Origin: Lachnospiraceae bacterium
GTDB lineage: Bacteria; Bacillota; Clostridia; Lachnospirales; Lachnospiraceae
Assembly (NCBI GenBank): GCA_028689655.1
Contig: JAQVCT010000002.1
Coordinates: forward strand, 186,001 to 250,000
Length of the DNA stretch: 64,000 nt
Direction of reading: 5' to 3'
Shown here: positions 51,600 to 59,713 of the stretch, piece by piece
Numbering within the stretch: the stretch's first letter is position 1
How the letters are laid out: every line of letters starts with the position of its first letter
Translations under genes and position numbers: made by a program
The notes under the pieces: generated by a model
Database searches by the model: none
Told to the model about the DNA's origin: nothing
The model's input: the letters and a program-made list of their open reading frames with translations, nothing else

Positions 51600-52393
51600 G
51601 GCAGAAACCTCCATACAACGCTGATGATGACCACGAGATCCAGAAAAACACAAAAGACTTTTTCCAATGCAGGTGTTTTTCTAAGTTCATACATATGTGT
51701 CGGCTTTCTATTTGCCGAAAAAGCCCGCGTCTCCATGGCAACTGTTTTTTCTTCTGTACCTGCTATAGCACCCAGAAACAGTGGAAATAATATTGGTACA
51801 AATGCTTTTGCTCTCGTCTTCAAATTACCGCTGGTCTCAACACCACGTGCACTTTGAGATTCCATAATAGTGTTTGCCGACTTTCCCAAATCAATAATAG
51901 ACTGCATGGATGCCAGCATTATATAGGATGCAGCCCGTGGTGCACCCAGCCTTTCCACCGAATACATAATATCCTTCATAGGGGTCACCATATAAAACGA
52001 CATGATAGAACCACATATTTCATTAATAAGCAGTGCCATACTGAGGCCATAAAAAAAACCTTCTTTCGTGATTCCAATAATGCCCCATTCCCAGTACAGA
52101 GTCTCCCCAGGACGAAAACATGTATTTAGTCCAATCAAGAAAAAGAAAAACAAAAATGCAACGAAACTGTAAAGTTTAACAAATCTCTTGAAATTTTCTT
52201 TTCCGGATAACGCATTTATCACATAGCAAATAATAATTACTGCTAATCTGGTCCAATAATGCCCCAGTAAGGCAGCCCCAAGGAATATGGCAAATGCACA
52301 ATTTAATTTTGTAAAAGGATTTAAATCCAGAATAAAATTTCCATGTAACTTAGCATTACGAAACGAATTAATAAATTTTTCTTTACTATTCAT
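51596..52393 (-). CDS. ECF transporter transmembrane component (EcfT)
   Basis: 265 residues. It has 4-5 membrane helices and the conserved cytosolic Ala-Arg motifs SQSARGVET and AETRAFSANRK (abridged), which link EcfT to the two ATPases. An N-terminal helix and NPFTKLNCAFAIFLG are typical. AAAAGGTGAGG precedes the ATG at 52393; an in-frame GTG lies three codons earlier. It overlaps the first ATPase start by 4 bases. Confidence 0.9.
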   Translation of the reverse strand: MNSKEKFINSFRNAKLHGNFILDLNPFTKLNCAFAIFLGAALLGHYWTRLAVIIICYVINALSGKENFKRFVKLYSFVAFLFFFFLIGLNTCFRPGETLYWEWGIIGITKEGFFYGLSMALLINEICGSIMSFYMVTPMKDIMYSVERLGAPRAASYIMLASMQSIIDLGKSANTIMESQSARGVETSGNLKTRAKAFVPILFPLFLGAIAGTEEKTVAMETRAFSANRKPTHMYELRKTPALEKVFCVFLDLVVIISVVWRFLP

Positions 52394-52461
52394 ATGCCTC
52401 ACCTTTTAGTAAAAGCTTGTCGGATATTCTGTTATCTGACAAGCTTGTTACACTTTTCCAA

Positions 52462-53073
52462 TTATTCTCCGTTTTCTGTTCTGTTCATTCCATGTATGTA
52501 TTCATTGCCATAGGGCAGTTTAAGCAAGAAGCGATTCGGAACTGCTTTTACGATAAGAAAAGCAATAATGGCTGACGGAATCTTATCTATAATATCAGAA
52601 AAGCATTCCGATATCGTATTTGCTGTGAATAATCCCAAATGAAAAGTCTTAACAATCGCTCCTGTGATAATTCCTGTGGGGCTTGCTGTATATCCACCGT
52701 AGACTGCCACCGTAACTGCAGATCCCGCAACACCACAAATCACGCCTATGATAATTCCGTAAATCACTGACTTGGGTAATTTCTTAAAAAATCCCCATTT
52801 TGCGAAGAGACCTGCAGTGATACCCACCGCCAGGTAATTGGCCATATAAAACCAGTTAGATGGCGAAGTAATACTTAATAGTGCCCCTGTTGCAAGGGCG
52901 GCAATAATGCTGTAAACCGGACCGCACAATGCACCAACTACCATCGTGCCTACTGCATCAAAGTACACTGGGAGTCTTAATAATGTAACGATCTGACCCA
53001 ATACAAAATTAACTGCAATACCTAAAGGAATTAAATAGAAACCCATTTTCGTGTTTACTTTTCCACTTGCCAT
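52462..53073 (-). CDS. ECF transporter substrate-binding component (S component)
   Basis: 203 residues with six predicted helices. The opening GFYLIPLGIAVNFVLGQIV, LPVYFDAVGTMVVGALCGPVY and NWFYMANYLAVGITAGLFAKW resemble the CD3073-type S components of Clostridioides, whose substrate is not settled in my knowledge. It gives the transporter its specificity. AGGAGGGT precedes the ATG. It is first in the operon, transcribed from the shared divergent promoter at 53126-53159. The vitamin-specific S components (RibU, ThiT, BioY, FolT) are not matched. Confidence 0.85.
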   Translation of the reverse strand: MASGKVNTKMGFYLIPLGIAVNFVLGQIVTLLRLPVYFDAVGTMVVGALCGPVYSIIAALATGALLSITSPSNWFYMANYLAVGITAGLFAKWGFFKKLPKSVIYGIIIGVICGVAGSAVTVAVYGGYTASPTGIITGAIVKTFHLGLFTANTISECFSDIIDKIPSAIIAFLIVKAVPNRFLLKLPYGNEYIHGMNRTENGE

Positions 53074-53125
53074 TTTTATACCCTCCTATAATTTGATTTT
53101 GATAAATTATTTGTTCCTTCTGTTA

Positions 53126-53159
53126 ATGACATTATATGATGTCTTGTGTATAATGTCAA
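53126..53159. promoter_or_regulatory. Face-to-face overlapping divergent promoters in a 10-bp palindrome
   Basis: TGACATTATA (53127-53136) and TATAATGTCA (53149-53158) are a perfect inverted repeat. Plus strand: -35 ATGACA (53126-53131), 17 bp, -10 TATAAT (53149-53154), for the kinase gene. Minus strand: -35 TTGACA (53159-53154), 17 bp, -10 TATAAT (53136-53131), for the ECF operon. Each -10 overlaps the other promoter's -35, so the two cannot be occupied together. It is a natural operator for the GntR-type regulator encoded downstream. Confidence 0.85.
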
Positions 53160-53238
53160 TTATTTTTACTTATTTCTTTCATTTTTAGTTGAATTTACCA
53201 ATACTTTGTGCTATGCTTCTGATAAAAGGAGGGATAGT

Positions 53239-54186
53239 ATGAATGAATATACAATATTTCTTGGCGATGTAGCACTAGATGAATATTATGCTGTTAAGAA
53301 GTGGCCCGGAAGAGCTGACAAAGTGGGCACTGAAATGTTAGAGAGTCAAATGGGCGGCATGATAGCCAATGCTGCCAGTGTATATGCCAGCTACGGAAGT
53401 GATACCAGATTCTCCGGTATTCTCTGTCCCAGTGACATAAAATTAAGTAATTCCCTGGAAGAGATTGGCATTGATACATCTTTAGTCATTTACGACAGCT
53501 CTTTGGTTAATTCGAAATGTATGATATTTCTTTCAGAAGGTGAACATACCGTATTCATCATCAACACCAAGTTAAAAACCATGCCTATTACAGAATCCAT
53601 GCAGGATAAATATTGCAGAGCCTCCACCATTTACACAGGTTTTTGGGCAATGCAGTATCTCCGTCTCGGGAATATGGGGCCTATTGACATCATAAAACAA
53701 TGGCATCAGCATAATGTACAGATCATGGTAGACTCTGACGTGGACAAGATCAGTGAAGAAGATAAGCTCTTATTACCATATGTACATACATTATTTATGA
53801 ACGAGGTGGGATTCGATAATCAAAAAGAGGGGCGCAGCGATGAAGAAACCGTTCAATATCTTCTCCATTCCGGTCCCAAAATACTCATCGTCACAGTTGC
53901 CGAAAAAGGCTGCTATGTATATACCAGAAATGTCCGTTTCCAAATTGACGGAGTACCCAATACTGTGGTAGACGTTACTGGTGCAGGTGATACTTTCTGC
54001 AGTTCCTTCACCTTTTTGTATAATCGCTCCAAAGATATTCAATTATCAGCAAAATTTGCTGTCTTTGCCTCTTCCCGAGCAGTTGGACATATGGGTGCCA
54101 GAGGCGGTGCCGTTGGAAGCGACCCTGTTCTGGCATATATGGAAAAACATGGCGAAGATACCTCTGAATACAGAAAATATCTATAA
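53239..54186 (+). CDS. PfkB/ribokinase-family carbohydrate kinase
   Basis: 315 residues. The N-terminal domain shows GDVALDEYY and MGGMIANAAS; the C-terminal nucleotide/catalytic loop is VDVTGAGDTFCSSF with the catalytic Asp of GAGD. Ribokinase-family members phosphorylate sugars, nucleosides and similar alcohols. AAAGGAGGG precedes the ATG at 53239; a start at 53146 would overlap the divergent promoter. It is divergent from the ECF operon and probably phosphorylates the imported substrate. The residues that fix specificity cannot be read from sequence. Confidence 0.88.
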   Translation: MNEYTIFLGDVALDEYYAVKKWPGRADKVGTEMLESQMGGMIANAASVYASYGSDTRFSGILCPSDIKLSNSLEEIGIDTSLVIYDSSLVNSKCMIFLSEGEHTVFIINTKLKTMPITESMQDKYCRASTIYTGFWAMQYLRLGNMGPIDIIKQWHQHNVQIMVDSDVDKISEEDKLLLPYVHTLFMNEVGFDNQKEGRSDEETVQYLLHSGPKILIVTVAEKGCYVYTRNVRFQIDGVPNTVVDVTGAGDTFCSSFTFLYNRSKDIQLSAKFAVFASSRAVGHMGARGGAVGSDPVLAYMEKHGEDTSEYRKYL

Positions 54187-54301
54187 TTTTGCGTATTTGA
54201 TAATACCCTATGATTCTTTACAGATCAAAAGGAATCATATATTATAGATATAGGAAATATATATTCTAATTCACAATTTTGTATTCAACAGGAGTATGAC
54301 T

Positions 54302-55039
54302 ATGGAATCATTGGAAACAAATGATGTTACACCACTATATATACAATTAGCTGAAAAGATCCGAACTTTAATTAAAGATGGAACCTGGTCTCAAGGCGAG
54401 CAGATTCTGCCCGAATCAGCTCTTTGCAGAACTTATCAAGTCAGCAGAATCACAGTACGTAAAGCAATTGATCTTCTCGTGGATGAAAAAGTACTGCAGC
54501 GCAAACAGGGTAAGGGAACGTTCGTAACATACCCGGATTTTTTTGAAAAATCCTGTGTCCGTGACCACAGTTTTACTGCCTCACTTATTGGCAGGCATAT
54601 CGCTTTTCACACAACAGTTATTCGTCAATCCCTGGAAACAATAGATCGTTCTCTGATAACTCGTTTCAGCATAAAAAATAAATCTGAACTATATGGATGC
54701 ATCGTACGTATCCGCTCTCTTGCAGGAGAACCCGCTGTGTATGAAACAGATTATCTTCCAGAACGCTTTCATCAACTTCTTGACTTGAATTTGAACAACC
54801 AGTCTCTCTTTGGCCTGCTTCATGAAAAAATGGGGGTAGAACCCGTAAATTTTTATGATGATTTTCACATTGTATCAGCGTCACCCTATGTGGCAGAACT
54901 GTTACATGTAGATGTCGGTCATCCTTTGCTGAGTGTTGCGCAAACTGTACTTGATGCTAATCTGGAAGTTATCTATTATAACGAACAACTTATTAAAACT
55001 GAAACTTACACTTACTCAGTTCGTTCCTATCAAGATTGA
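54302..55039 (+). CDS. GntR-family (HutC/UTRA) transcriptional regulator
   Basis: 245 residues. An N-terminal winged helix-turn-helix (PLYIQLAEKIRTLIK, LCRTYQVSRITVRKAIDLLV, QRKQGKGTFV) and a UTRA sensor domain (about 95-240: YGCIVRIRSLAGEPAVYETDYL, DVGHPLLSVAQTVLDANLEVIYYNEQLI, abridged). UTRA proteins bind sugars, nucleotides or amino-acid derivatives. CAGGAG precedes the ATG at 54302. It lies between the kinase and MATE genes and is the natural candidate to bind the palindrome at 53127-53158. Confidence 0.9.
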   Translation: MESLETNDVTPLYIQLAEKIRTLIKDGTWSQGEQILPESALCRTYQVSRITVRKAIDLLVDEKVLQRKQGKGTFVTYPDFFEKSCVRDHSFTASLIGRHIAFHTTVIRQSLETIDRSLITRFSIKNKSELYGCIVRIRSLAGEPAVYETDYLPERFHQLLDLNLNNQSLFGLLHEKMGVEPVNFYDDFHIVSASPYVAELLHVDVGHPLLSVAQTVLDANLEVIYYNEQLIKTETYTYSVRSYQD

Positions 55040-55054
55040 ATCATAACTGCCTGT

Positions 55055-55090
55055 TACGGGGAAAAGCCTTCCAGCTTTTCTCCGTTTTTT
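55055..55090 (+). terminator. Terminator after the GntR-type gene
   Basis: ACGGGGAAAAGC (55055-55066) pairs with GCTTTTCTCCGT (55073-55084, one G-U pair), followed by seven T residues (55084-55090). Confidence 0.88.
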
Positions 55091-55105
55091 TATAAAGGAG
55101 TTATT

Positions 55106-56467
55106 ATGCATTTTGTCAAAGATAAAAATTTTTATATAACCTGTTTTAAAATTGGCATTCCCATTATACTACAGGGCCTGATATCTCAGGCTACTACTAC
55201 TGTTGACAGTCTGATGCTGGGCAATGTTGATGGTACCGGCGTGTTTCTGTCCGCTGCTTCTCTGGCTAATCAGCCATTCCGTCTGATGGGTATGTTCTGT
55301 TTTGGTCTGGCAGGCGGGGCCTCTGTCTTATGCAGTCAATACTGGGGAAAAAAAGATTTAAGACCGATTCGCACTATCATGTCAATGGTTTTAAAGATTT
55401 CTTTGATCGTTTCTTTCCTGTTCTCTGTAGTTACATTAGCTATGCCCGAAAAGATCATGTCTCTATATACACCAACAGATCGTATTATTGTTGCCGGTGC
55501 AAGCTATCTTAGAATCGTTGCTTTTGATTATATCTTTTTTGCATTCAGTTCCACGCTAATCTGTATGGCTAGAAGCGTGGAGATTGTCAATATCTCTCTA
55601 ATATGTACACTTTCCGCCTTAGTGACAAACCTCTCTCTCAACTGGATTCTTATTTTTGGGCATTTGGGTTTTGCACCTATGGGGATACGTGGTGCTGCTA
55701 TTGCCACATTGATCTCAAGACTGTTGGAATTTCTGCTGTCAACCCTATATATATTTTGTTTTGATCACAAATTGTCCTTGAGATTTTACCATCTGAAAAG
55801 TATTTCGAAACCTCTGTTATCTGACTTGTTAAAATACGGTACCCCTGTGCTTGCCAATGAAGTAATGTTTTCTCTGGCAACAAATATACAGGCCTCCATC
55901 ATAGGACACATCACCTACATATCAGGTGATCCTGTCGCTGCATATACAGTCTCCACTATCCTGGAGGAGCTGGCAACCGCCTCCGTATATGGAGTCTCCA
56001 CTGCTGCCTGCGTTCTCGTGGGCATGTCCATCGGAAATAAACAGTTCAAAGAAGCCCGGGAAAGGACAAACACTTTACTTATTCTTAGTGTAGCTGTGGG
56101 TGCTGCAACTGCTGGTATCATTTTAGCTTTAAAGCCTTTCGTCCTCCGTCTGTATCAGCTGCCCGTAGAAACTTTATGGCTTGCTGACCAGATGATTACT
56201 GTAACTGCCTTTATTGTATTTTTCCTTGCCATCTCTTACACCTGTATCTTAGGTGTGCTCCGTGGTGCAGGCGACACAAGATTTTGTCTGATTACAGAGA
56301 TTTCTCTTCTATGGATCGTCGCTCTTCCATGCGCTTTACTTGCTACTCGACTTCAATTTCCTATTCCTGTTGTATTAATCTGTATGCGTCTGGATGATCC
56401 TTTAAAAACAATTTTCTGTTTTCTTCGTATCAGAGGCAATCGCTGGATGAAGCCTGTTACCAGATAA
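55106..56467 (+). CDS. MATE family efflux transporter
   Basis: 453 residues with 12 helices. MATE landmarks are GIPIILQGLISQATTTVDSLMLGNVD, LAGGASVLCSQYWGKKDLRPI, APMGIRGAAIATLISR and VLRGAGDTRF (abridged). It exports cationic compounds using a sodium or proton gradient. AAAGGAG precedes the ATG. Its last 66 bases overlap, tail to tail, the coding region of the sigma-54 activator on the other strand. The gene lies directly behind the GntR terminator, so it may be expressed separately. Confidence 0.9.
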   Translation: MHFVKDKNFYITCFKIGIPIILQGLISQATTTVDSLMLGNVDGTGVFLSAASLANQPFRLMGMFCFGLAGGASVLCSQYWGKKDLRPIRTIMSMVLKISLIVSFLFSVVTLAMPEKIMSLYTPTDRIIVAGASYLRIVAFDYIFFAFSSTLICMARSVEIVNISLICTLSALVTNLSLNWILIFGHLGFAPMGIRGAAIATLISRLLEFLLSTLYIFCFDHKLSLRFYHLKSISKPLLSDLLKYGTPVLANEVMFSLATNIQASIIGHITYISGDPVAAYTVSTILEELATASVYGVSTAACVLVGMSIGNKQFKEARERTNTLLILSVAVGAATAGIILALKPFVLRLYQLPVETLWLADQMITVTAFIVFFLAISYTCILGVLRGAGDTRFCLITEISLLWIVALPCALLATRLQFPIPVVLICMRLDDPLKTIFCFLRIRGNRWMKPVTR

Positions 56468-58345
56468 CAGATCATATTTTTTCATCTTCCGCCACAGCGT
56501 GCTTTTATCAACCTGTAAAAAAGCTGCGGTCTTCGTACGTGATCCGCCATTTTCCTTTAATGCACGAATGATCGTCTCTTTCTCGGTTTCCTGAATTGGA
56601 GGGATCGCATCCCTCTTCTGTTGCATCTTCGCATCCAGAAGTCCCGGCAGAGCAAGCCGTACATCCTCCCTGGTGGCAAGCTTTCCTTTACTGATGATAC
56701 AGAGACGCTGGCAAAAGTTCTGCAGTTCCCGGATATTGCCTGGCCAGCTATAGTGCAGCATCATTTCCTCCGCTTCACGGGATAATCCTTCCAGAACATC
56801 ACCCTTGGATTCATGGTTGAATCTGATAAAATCTTTTGAAAGGAAAACGCTGTCCGCCCCTCTTTCCCGCAGTGCTGGGATATTCAGTTCCAGGACATCC
56901 AGCCGGTATAGCAGATCCCTTCTGAAATTTCCTTCCTCCACTTCCTCCATCAGGTCTTTATTGGTGGCAGACAAGATCCTCACATCGATTGGAATCACTG
57001 TATCGTTTCCAAGACGGATGATCTCCCTTTCCTGAATAACGCGGAGCAGTCTGCTCTGGAGTTTTTTGGAAATGTCTCCTATTTCATCCAGAAAAATGGT
57101 TCCCTTATGTGCGATTTCAAAAAATCCCATCTTGCCCCCCTTTGCAGCTCCCGTAAAGGCACCTTCTACATATCCAAAAAGCTCACTTTCTAACAGATCC
57201 TCGGAAATTGCTGCGCAGTTGATAGCAACAAAGGGACCATTTTTACGGGGACTGGCATTGTGAATGCTCTGGGCAAATAGTTCTTTTCCAACGCCTGTTT
57301 CTCCATGAATTAGTATATTCAAATCCGTGGCACCATACTCCCTGGCAGTCTCAATGACCCGTTTTGTGACACTACTGTCAGTTTTAATGTTAGAAAAATT
57401 GTATTTTGCCACAAATCCCTGTTTATGTATCTTTGTACGAATTTTTTCTTCTTCCTTCTGGATCGCCGATATGTCCTGAAAAGTCACAACACACCCGCTG
57501 ACATATTCTTTGGAGGATACATAGAGACCGTTAAATGCCAGCAGCCTGTCCTTATACTTATGAATTTCAGAGACGATATTTTCCTTCTTTTGAATAATTC
57601 TTTCAATAGGAAACTCCTGAAAGATATCCGTTATTCTCCTTCCTATTAGAGGACTGTCAAGACCCGCCAGGATTTTATAACACTGTTTATTAGTAAAGGT
57701 AATGATACCCTTCGTATCTGTAGATAATATTCCCTGAAAGGAATAGTTCATAATATTCGAAAATTCATTGCTGCGCTGTCTCTCCCTGTGATAAACAGCA
57801 AGGGTGGAAAGGGCATTATCTATGGCCTCATCGATGGCTTTCTTCCCAGATTCAATCAAAACATTTGGAATCCCATGTTTTTTAGCGAACTCGCAGGAGG
57901 AAAAACCACCCATCAAAACCTCCGCACCCTCCTGTTTCGCCTGTAGAACACAGCTCTCCAGATCGGATTCCCGATCTGTAAAGTGTGGAATCAACGTAAT
58001 TTCCGGATACATGCTGGCAATATTCTCCGAATCGTAGAACATATTCCGGGCACCTACCAGTGCGATCTTTTTCTTATGATAAAGCTTTATGCATTTAATG
58101 AAGGCAGCAATCACATCATATCCGGAAATCTTCAGCTCCGCACAGGGAATGTCAAGCTTTCGCATGGACTGGGCGGTAAAACCCCTGGCAATAATCGTAT
58201 CCGCATAAATGGATTCCAGCTTATTATCGAACTGATCTAATAAAACCTCATAGGTAAATTGATTCTTTTGTGACCGTTCTTTCAGTACTTCCTCAATAGT
58301 ACTAATACAATTTGGATAAGGTGCAAAAAATAAGATATGTGTCAT
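56402..58345 (-). CDS. Sigma-54-dependent transcriptional activator with PrpR N-terminal domain
   Basis: 647 residues. N-terminal PrpR-type sensor (about 1-200: IARGFTAQSMRKL, GYDVIAAFIKC), PAS domain (about 205-310), AAA+ domain with Walker A GETGVGKE, sigma-54 contact loop GAFTGA, Walker B TIFLDEIGD, and a C-terminal Fis-type helix-turn-helix (ALKENGGSRTKTAAFLQVDKSTLWRKM). PrpR-type sensors bind small metabolites. GGGAGAAG precedes the ATG. It is divergent from the permease/amidohydrolase genes, whose promoter (58569-58585) is of the -24/-12 type. Confidence 0.93.
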   Translation of the reverse strand: MTHILFFAPYPNCISTIEEVLKERSQKNQFTYEVLLDQFDNKLESIYADTIIARGFTAQSMRKLDIPCAELKISGYDVIAAFIKCIKLYHKKKIALVGARNMFYDSENIASMYPEITLIPHFTDRESDLESCVLQAKQEGAEVLMGGFSSCEFAKKHGIPNVLIESGKKAIDEAIDNALSTLAVYHRERQRSNEFSNIMNYSFQGILSTDTKGIITFTNKQCYKILAGLDSPLIGRRITDIFQEFPIERIIQKKENIVSEIHKYKDRLLAFNGLYVSSKEYVSGCVVTFQDISAIQKEEEKIRTKIHKQGFVAKYNFSNIKTDSSVTKRVIETAREYGATDLNILIHGETGVGKELFAQSIHNASPRKNGPFVAINCAAISEDLLESELFGYVEGAFTGAAKGGKMGFFEIAHKGTIFLDEIGDISKKLQSRLLRVIQEREIIRLGNDTVIPIDVRILSATNKDLMEEVEEGNFRRDLLYRLDVLELNIPALRERGADSVFLSKDFIRFNHESKGDVLEGLSREAEEMMLHYSWPGNIRELQNFCQRLCIISKGKLATREDVRLALPGLLDAKMQQKRDAIPPIQETEKETIIRALKENGGSRTKTAAFLQVDKSTLWRKMKKYDLLSGNRLHPAIASDTKKTENCF

Positions 58346-58379
58346 TTTCTTCTCCCTGTTGAATTGTTGTAAAGTTCAG

Positions 58380-58428
58380 TTGCACTTTTGCAATAATTTT
58401 ACAATGATGCAATTGTAATTGCAATCAT
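58380..58428. promoter_or_regulatory. Candidate upstream activator sites for the sigma-54 activator
   Basis: TTGCA-CTTT-TGCAA (58380-58393) is a perfect inverted repeat. ATGATGCAATT...AATTGCAATCAT (58404-58428) is a longer palindrome with a one-base asymmetry. They share the TTGCA half-site and lie 140-190 bp upstream of the -24/-12 promoter, the usual distance for an enhancer-binding protein site. Confidence 0.65.
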
Positions 58429-58568
58429 AAATGTTGATTTATGATATTTTTTGTCGGTTATGGTACAGTCATTTTAGACAAAAAAGAATTGTGTCCTTTC
58501 TATTTTGCATTCATTCTTTGTAAAAGATTCACAAAAAAGCGCCTATTAAAACACCCATCGCATCAAAC

Positions 58569-58585
58569 TTGGCACAGGGCTTGCT
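58569..58585 (+). promoter_or_regulatory. Sigma-54 (-24/-12) promoter
   Basis: TTGGCAC-AGGGC-TTGCT, with GG at 58571-58572 and GC at 58583-58584 separated by exactly 10 bp, matches the sigma-54 consensus TGGCAC-N5-TTGCW fully. It points to the permease gene 83 bp downstream. The divergent activator has the GAFTGA motif required at such promoters. Confidence 0.9.
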
Positions 58586-58667
58586 CTATAGTTTATCAGA
58601 ATTGCATGCATTAATACATCGACGGATGTAAACAAATATAGGAAAGCACATTTAGAGGTGAAAAATT

Positions 58668-59693
58668 ATGAAGTTTAAATTAGGAGAAGTAAAAATTCTA
58701 GAAACTATGAAAAAATTTCCGGCTGGTGCAATGGTCGTTCCACTGCTTTTAGGATGCCTGATCAACACATTATTACCAGATACACTGCTCATCGGCGGTT
58801 TTACTACTGGCCTGTTTAAAAACGCGATCCCTACACTGATCGGTCTGTTCCTATTCTGTAGTGGTGCACAGATCGACGTGAAGATGGCGGGAGATACTCT
58901 TTTTAAAGGGGTCGTACTCACTGCCCTAAAATTCTTTGTTGGGTTTGGTATCGGTGTATTACTGAACAACTTTTTCGGACCGGCAGGTATCTTGGGGCTG
59001 ACTCCACTTGCAGTCATCGGTGCTGTTACCAACTCCAACGGCGTTATCTACGCAACACTTGCTTCTGAGTATGGTGATGACTCTGATGTTGGTGCGACTT
59101 CTATTCTCGCTATCAACGATGGTCCTTTCTTTACCATGATTGCTCTCGGTGCTGCAGGCATCGGTAACTTCCCAATCACGGCTATTATGGCAAGCATTAT
59201 TCCAATCATCATTGGTTTTATCATTGGTAACCTGGATCACGAATGGAGAAAAGTATTAGCCACCGGTATGGTCTTACTTCCACCCTTCAACGGATTTGCG
59301 CTGGGAGCAGGCTTAAACTTCATGAGTATTGCAAAGGCTGGTATCATGGGCGTTATTCTCGGTCTGATGACTCTGGTAGCAACGGGACTTCTGACCTTTA
59401 TTATCTATAGTTTGATTCGCCGAAAAGCAGATCCAATGGGTGCCGCAATCGGTACGACTGCCGGCGTCGCTGCGACCACTCCCACCGCTGTAGCACAGGC
59501 TGACCCTACGCTTGCTCCTTATGTGGAAACTGCAACTGCACAGACCGCAGCAGCCGTTGTTATCACTGCTGTACTATGTCCACTGATGGTCTCTGCTCTT
59601 TCCAAATTCAGTAACAAATGGAACAAAGCACACGGTATTTCCGCAACCACCCCAAGCGAAGCAGCTTTAGAATCGAAAATCGAAAAACTGTAG
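58668..59693 (+). CDS. 2-keto-3-deoxygluconate permease (KdgT) family transporter
   Basis: 341 residues with about ten helices. The opening KFPAGAMVVPLLLGCLINTL, IGLFLFCSGAQIDVK, GAVTNSNGVIYATLASEYGD and LPPFNGFALGAG are typical of the KdgT family, which moves small sugar acids with protons. AGAGGTG precedes the ATG. It starts an operon with the amidohydrolase, under a sigma-54 promoter. As the partner enzyme is not of pectin metabolism, the real substrate may be a different acid. Family is confident; substrate is not. Confidence 0.9.
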   Translation: MKFKLGEVKILETMKKFPAGAMVVPLLLGCLINTLLPDTLLIGGFTTGLFKNAIPTLIGLFLFCSGAQIDVKMAGDTLFKGVVLTALKFFVGFGIGVLLNNFFGPAGILGLTPLAVIGAVTNSNGVIYATLASEYGDDSDVGATSILAINDGPFFTMIALGAAGIGNFPITAIMASIIPIIIGFIIGNLDHEWRKVLATGMVLLPPFNGFALGAGLNFMSIAKAGIMGVILGLMTLVATGLLTFIIYSLIRRKADPMGAAIGTTAGVAATTPTAVAQADPTLAPYVETATAQTAAAVVITAVLCPLMVSALSKFSNKWNKAHGISATTPSEAALESKIEKL

Positions 59694-59713
59694 GAATAGA
59701 GAGGCGACATCAT

